From Synechococcus sp. BSA11S (lineage in GTDB: Bacteria > Cyanobacteriota > Cyanobacteriia > PCC-6307 > Cyanobiaceae), in contig NZ_VNWP01000012.1 in assembly GCF_014224355.1 (NCBI RefSeq), positions 1 through 64,000 of the forward strand: DNA of 64,000 nt, in the 5' to 3' direction. Made by a program: the position numbers and the translations under genes. Positions 61,193-64,000 of the stretch are shown here, in pieces. Below the pieces are notes generated by a model, which did no database searches, had not been told where the DNA came from, and saw only the letters and a list, made by a program, of their open reading frames with translations. Within the stretch, counting starts at the first letter, position 1. The number at the start of each line of letters is the position of its first letter.

Positions 61193-61351
61193 TTCGAAAC
61201 GCACCTCGACAAGTTGTTCCAAGCTCCTATCGCTTGTCTTCAGCGGGAGTGAGCATGGCCCCGGCCGGCTCCATCTCCCGCCATCCCGTTCACGTCTCCC
61301 TGTTTTTCGGCCGTGGTCTCCACCAGGGCCTGCGACCCCACGAATCTCTCC

Positions 61352-61672
61352 ATGTCAGCCGCCATCGCTCAGCAGAAGATCCGCATCCGTCTCAAGGCGT
61401 TTGACCGCCGCATGCTGGATCTCTCCTGCGAAAAAATCATCGAAACGGCCGATCACACGGCTGCCACGGCCATCGGTCCAATTCCCCTGCCCACCAAGCG
61501 CAAGATTTACTGCGTGCTGCGCTCGCCCCACGTGGACAAGGATTCACGCGAGCACTTCGAGACCCGCACCCACCGGCGGATCATCGACATCTACAGCCCC
61601 TCAGCCAAGACGATCGACGCGCTGATGAAGCTCGATCTGCCCAGTGGCGTCGACATCGAAGTGAAGCTCTGA
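61352..61672 (+). CDS. rpsJ: 30S ribosomal protein S10
   Basis: 106 residues: [51 protein letters not shown] and the [11 protein letters not shown] loop. Also the NusE antitermination factor. ATG 61352 gives the family length (upstream in-frame starts add 13 non-conserved residues). In cyanobacteria rpsJ ends the str cluster, as here. Confidence 0.96.
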   Translation: MSAAIAQQKIRIRLKAFDRRMLDLSCEKIIETADHTAATAIGPIPLPTKRKIYCVLRSPHVDKDSREHFETRTHRRIIDIYSPSAKTIDALMKLDLPSGVDIEVKL

Positions 61673-61703
61673 ACCTCGATCACACGCGACACGACGAATT
61701 TCT

Positions 61704-61733
61704 GGACCCACCCTCCCGGTGGGTCCTTTTTTT
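61704..61733 (+). terminator. Rho-independent terminator after rpsJ
   Basis: Perfect 9-bp stem GGACCCACC/GGTGGGTCC (61704-61712 and 61718-61726), five-base loop, followed by seven T (61727-61733). It ends the str operon 32 bp after the rpsJ stop. A TAGACT -10-like box (61735-61740) for the next gene starts right behind it. Confidence 0.92.
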
Positions 61734-61805
61734 CTAGACTCTTTGGAACGTCTCGGCGCCCCAGCCAGCACCCCCGACCACCCTTTGCCGCCCTGCACAC
61801 CTTCC

Positions 61806-62477
61806 GTGACTGATCTGGCCGTGAGGGAACTCCCACTCTTCCCCCTGCCGGATGTGGTGCTGTTCCCGCAAGAAGTGCTGCCCCTGCATATCTTCGAGCC
61901 CCGCTACCGCATGATGTTGCAGACGGTGCTGGACACCGACCGTCGTTTCGGCGTGGTGCGCTGGGACCCGAACCAGCAGGACATGGCCCAGGTGGGCTGC
62001 TGCGCGGAAATTCTTCAGTGCCAGACCCAGGACGACGATCGCAGCAACATCGTCACCCTCGGCCAGCAGCGCTTCCGGGTGCTTGAGGTGGTCCGGGAAG
62101 CCCCGTTCCGCGTCGCCATGGTCAGCTGGATCGAGGACGATCCCAGCACCAGCCACGACGTGCTTCAGGATCTGGCGCACCAGGTCACCCAGGCGCTGCG
62201 GGATGTGGTGGATCTCACCGGCAAGCTGATCGGCAAACCGACCACCCTTCCCTCTGATCTGCCCGACCTGCCCCGCGAGCTGTCCTTCTGGATCGGCTCC
62301 CACCTGGGGGGACCCGTGGCGGATCATCAGCAGGCCCTGCTGGAGATCACCGACACGTCCGAACGCCTGCGCCAGGAGTTCGCCCTGCTCGACCAGACAC
62401 GCCGCCAGCTGGCCGCCCGCACGGTCCTCAAGGACACCTTCAAGGATCTGGGGGAGCCCAGGCAGGAACCCTCCTGA
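61806..62477 (+). CDS. LON substrate-binding domain protein
   Basis: 223 residues from GTG. ELPLFPLPDVVLFPQEVLPLHIFEPRYRMML is the Lon N-terminal (PUA-like) start; VGCCAEILQC, NIVTLGQQRFRVLEV and helices near 150-220 follow. No ATPase or protease domain is attached. These stand-alone LON-domain proteins are common in cyanobacteria; they may bind proteins or act as adaptors. Its stop overlaps the next gene's ATG by one base. Confidence 0.88.
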   Translation: MTDLAVRELPLFPLPDVVLFPQEVLPLHIFEPRYRMMLQTVLDTDRRFGVVRWDPNQQDMAQVGCCAEILQCQTQDDDRSNIVTLGQQRFRVLEVVREAPFRVAMVSWIEDDPSTSHDVLQDLAHQVTQALRDVVDLTGKLIGKPTTLPSDLPDLPRELSFWIGSHLGGPVADHQQALLEITDTSERLRQEFALLDQTRRQLAARTVLKDTFKDLGEPRQEPS

Positions 62478-63451
62478 TGCCGCTTCCAACCTGGCTTCCT
62501 CCTCTGGCCGTGGGGGCCGGAGTCGGTCTGCTCGGTCTTGGTGTTGTGAGGGAGTGGCAGCGCCGCGACCGCCGCTTTCAGAGCACGGCCACCGTGGCCG
62601 AGGCCTACGACCGCTGGACCGGCGATCGGCTGCTGGAGACCCTCTGGGGCGAGCATGTGCACCTCGGGCACTACGGCAACCCCCCGGTGGCCCGTGATTT
62701 CAGGGCGGCCAAGGAGCAGTTCGTGCATGAGCTCGTGCGCTGGTCGGGGCTGGATCGGTTGCCCCCCGGCACCACCCTGCTGGATGTGGGGTGCGGCATC
62801 GGCGGCAGCGCCCGCATCCTCGCTCGCGACTACGGCTTCGATGTGCTCGGCATCAGCATCAGCCCCGCCCAGGTGGAGCGGGCCCGGCAGCTCACACCCC
62901 CCGGGCTCTCCTGCCGCTTCGCGGTGATGGACGCCCTGGCCCTGGAGCTCGAGGACGCCAGCTTCGAGGCCGTCTGGAGCGTGGAGGCCGGGCCGCACAT
63001 GCCCGACAAGCAGCGCTACGCCGATGAACTGCTGCGGGTACTGGCCCCAGGTGGGCAGATGGTGGTGGCCGACTGGAACCGACGCGACCCCAGCGACGGT
63101 GAGCTCAACGGGCTGGAGCGCTGGGTGATGGATCAGCTGCTGCACCAGTGGGCCCATCCGGAATTCGCGTCCATCCCCTCCTTCCGCCGCAACCTGGAAG
63201 CCAGCCCCCATCTCCGGGCCGGAGCCGTGGAGACCGCCGACTGGAGTGAGGCCACCCTGCCCTCCTGGATTGACTCGATCCTCGAAGGGGTGCGCCGCCC
63301 CGGCGCCATCCTCAGGCTGGGTCCTGCAGCCGTGCTGCAGGGGTTGAGGGAAGCGCCCACGATCCTGCTGATGCACTGGGCGTTCAGCACCGGGATGATG
63401 CGCTTCGGGGTGTTCCGCTACTGCTCCTCGGACAGGTTGGTGAGCGGGTAG
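62477..63451 (+). CDS. 2-methyl-6-phytyl-benzoquinol methyltransferase-like (MPBQ-MT)
   Basis: 324 residues. An N-terminal membrane segment (about 8-24, PLAVGAGVGLLGLGVV) is followed by VAEAYDRWTGDRLLETLWGEHVHLGHYG and a SAM site LLDVGCGIGGSARILA. This layout (membrane anchor, WGEHVHLGHYG) matches the cyanobacterial SAM methyltransferase acting on MPBQ/MSBQ in tocopherol and plastoquinone routes. It could instead methylate a related prenylquinol. The last 34 bases overlap the 3' end of pheA on the other strand. Confidence 0.83.
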   Translation: MPLPTWLPPLAVGAGVGLLGLGVVREWQRRDRRFQSTATVAEAYDRWTGDRLLETLWGEHVHLGHYGNPPVARDFRAAKEQFVHELVRWSGLDRLPPGTTLLDVGCGIGGSARILARDYGFDVLGISISPAQVERARQLTPPGLSCRFAVMDALALELEDASFEAVWSVEAGPHMPDKQRYADELLRVLAPGGQMVVADWNRRDPSDGELNGLERWVMDQLLHQWAHPEFASIPSFRRNLEASPHLRAGAVETADWSEATLPSWIDSILEGVRRPGAILRLGPAAVLQGLREAPTILLMHWAFSTGMMRFGVFRYCSSDRLVSG

Positions 63452-64000
63452 GTGCCGAACAGGGCCAGGTGCTGGCAATGGCCGCGCAGGGCTTCGATCG
63501 CTTCCTCCAGCAGGCTGGAGTCCGCCGGCATCTCCAGATCGACGAAGAAGATGTATTCGCCCATCTCCCGCTTGGAGGGGCGTGACTCGATCCGGCTCAT
63601 GTTCAGCTGCAAGCGCGCGAAGCAGCTGAGGGCCTCCAGCAGGGCACCCGGGCTGTTGCTGCGCAGGGAGAAGGCCAGGCTGCACAGCGTGGCTGCATCC
63701 GGCTGGCTCTCCACCTGCCGCTGCAGCATCAGGAAGCGGGTGCAGTTGCCGGGCACATCGTTGATCGGATAGGCCAGCACCTCGAGGCCATGCTCCTTCG
63801 CAGCCCGGGGTGAGGCCACCGCCGCCCGGAAGCGACTGCCGGCCACCAGCCGGGCGGCTTCGGCGGTGGAGCTGGTGGGCAGCTGCAGCGCCTCACTGAG
63901 GTGTTCGCTCAGCCAGAGGCTGCACTGGGCCAGGGCCTGGGGATGGGAGAGCACTTCGCTGATGCGCTCGATCGGCCCGGAGCCCAGCAGCGCATGGCGG
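63418..64000 (-). CDS. pheA: Prephenate dehydratase, C-terminal part (5' end beyond the window)
   Basis: About 194 residues of the C-terminal two-thirds are visible, in frame to the window's right edge and ending TAG at 63418. Dehydratase motifs HPQALAQCSLWL and NCTRFLML (the TRF motif) precede an ACT regulatory domain with the phenylalanine-binding ESRPSKREMGEYIFFVDLE. It converts prephenate to phenylpyruvate in phenylalanine synthesis. The N-terminus lies outside the window. Confidence 0.9.
   Translation of the reverse strand, partial: RHALLGSGPIERISEVLSHPQALAQCSLWLSEHLSEALQLPTSSTAEAARLVAGSRFRAAVASPRAAKEHGLEVLAYPINDVPGNCTRFLMLQRQVESQPDAATLCSLAFSLRSNSPGALLEALSCFARLQLNMSRIESRPSKREMGEYIFFVDLEMPADSSLLEEAIEALRGHCQHLALFGTYPLTNLSEEQ

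Overview
The window is a 64-kb stretch of the chromosome of a GC-rich unicellular cyanobacterium. Gene content (psbD, ycf3, ycf34, chlM, crtB/crtP, seven ndh genes, rpaA, rpaB, rbcR, a PedR-like regulator) leaves no doubt about the phylum. The high GC, short intergenic gaps, frequent GTG/TTG starts and gene order (rbcR / NnrU / ndhF1-ndhD1; gltA-ndhA-I-G-E-nadK) point to the Synechococcus/Cyanobium alpha-cyanobacterial group. That placement is from remembered family resemblance, not a search.

Layout. 1-126: start of psbD (photosystem II D2), running off the left edge. 0.3-1.4 kb: UPF0367 protein, an ABC ATPase, tRNA-Asn. 1.7-6.5 kb: rpaA facing a holB-tmk-copper P-type ATPase operon. 6.6-8.6 kb: ycf3 (PSI assembly) and radA. 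8.7-13.6 kb: rpaB followed by a lipid-synthesis run plsX-fabH-fabD-plsC. 13.5-15.0 kb: opposing ycf34-tsaB-ydcF operon. 15-18 kb: CCA-type nucleotidyltransferase, RRM protein, alpha/beta hydrolase. 17.9-20.2 kb: carotenoid pair crtP-crtB. 20.4-27.3 kb: ndhM, a DUF3172 protein, rbcR, NnrU protein, ndhF1, ndhD1. 27.5-31.3 kb: lapA-like, scpA, NDP-sugar synthase, metF, PedR-like regulator. 31.3-37.2 kb: reverse-strand gltA-ndhA-ndhI-ndhG-ndhE-nadK-CYTH run. 37.3-43.4 kb: sixA, DUF3352 protein, rhodanese, hrcA, Anbu-type protease, trpB. 43.5-49.7 kb: SUI1 factor, cysC, a purE-GT39-AI-2E-exporter operon, nagA, chlM. 49.8-54.4 kb: large glutamate synthase. 54.5-56.7 kb: phosphodiester-glycosidase-like secreted protein and an IscA-like protein. 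56.8-61.7 kb: the str operon rpsL-rpsG-fusA-tuf-rpsJ. 61.8-64 kb: LON-domain protein, MPBQ-type methyltransferase, and the C-terminal part of prephenate dehydratase, cut by the right edge.

How the parts fit. Photosynthetic electron flow (PSII, PSI assembly, NDH-1 subunits A, D1, E, F1, G, I, M), pigment and quinone synthesis (ChlM, CrtB, CrtP, MPBQ methyltransferase) and the regulators that sense redox, light or carbon state (RpaA, RpaB, RbcR, PedR-like) are interleaved with translation, lipid and nitrogen metabolism genes.

I see no mobile element, CRISPR array, prophage, rRNA operon or integration scar. This is core chromosome, and I did not find a convincing undescribed defence or accessory system. 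The most interesting signals are small: a repeat-built glycine-zipper-like extension on PlsX, an inverted repeat on a predicted -10 box in front of the PedR-like gene with a 9-mer shared with the ndhF1 promoter region, several real convergent 3' overlaps, a lone Anbu protease next to hrcA, and a few small unrecognised proteins.
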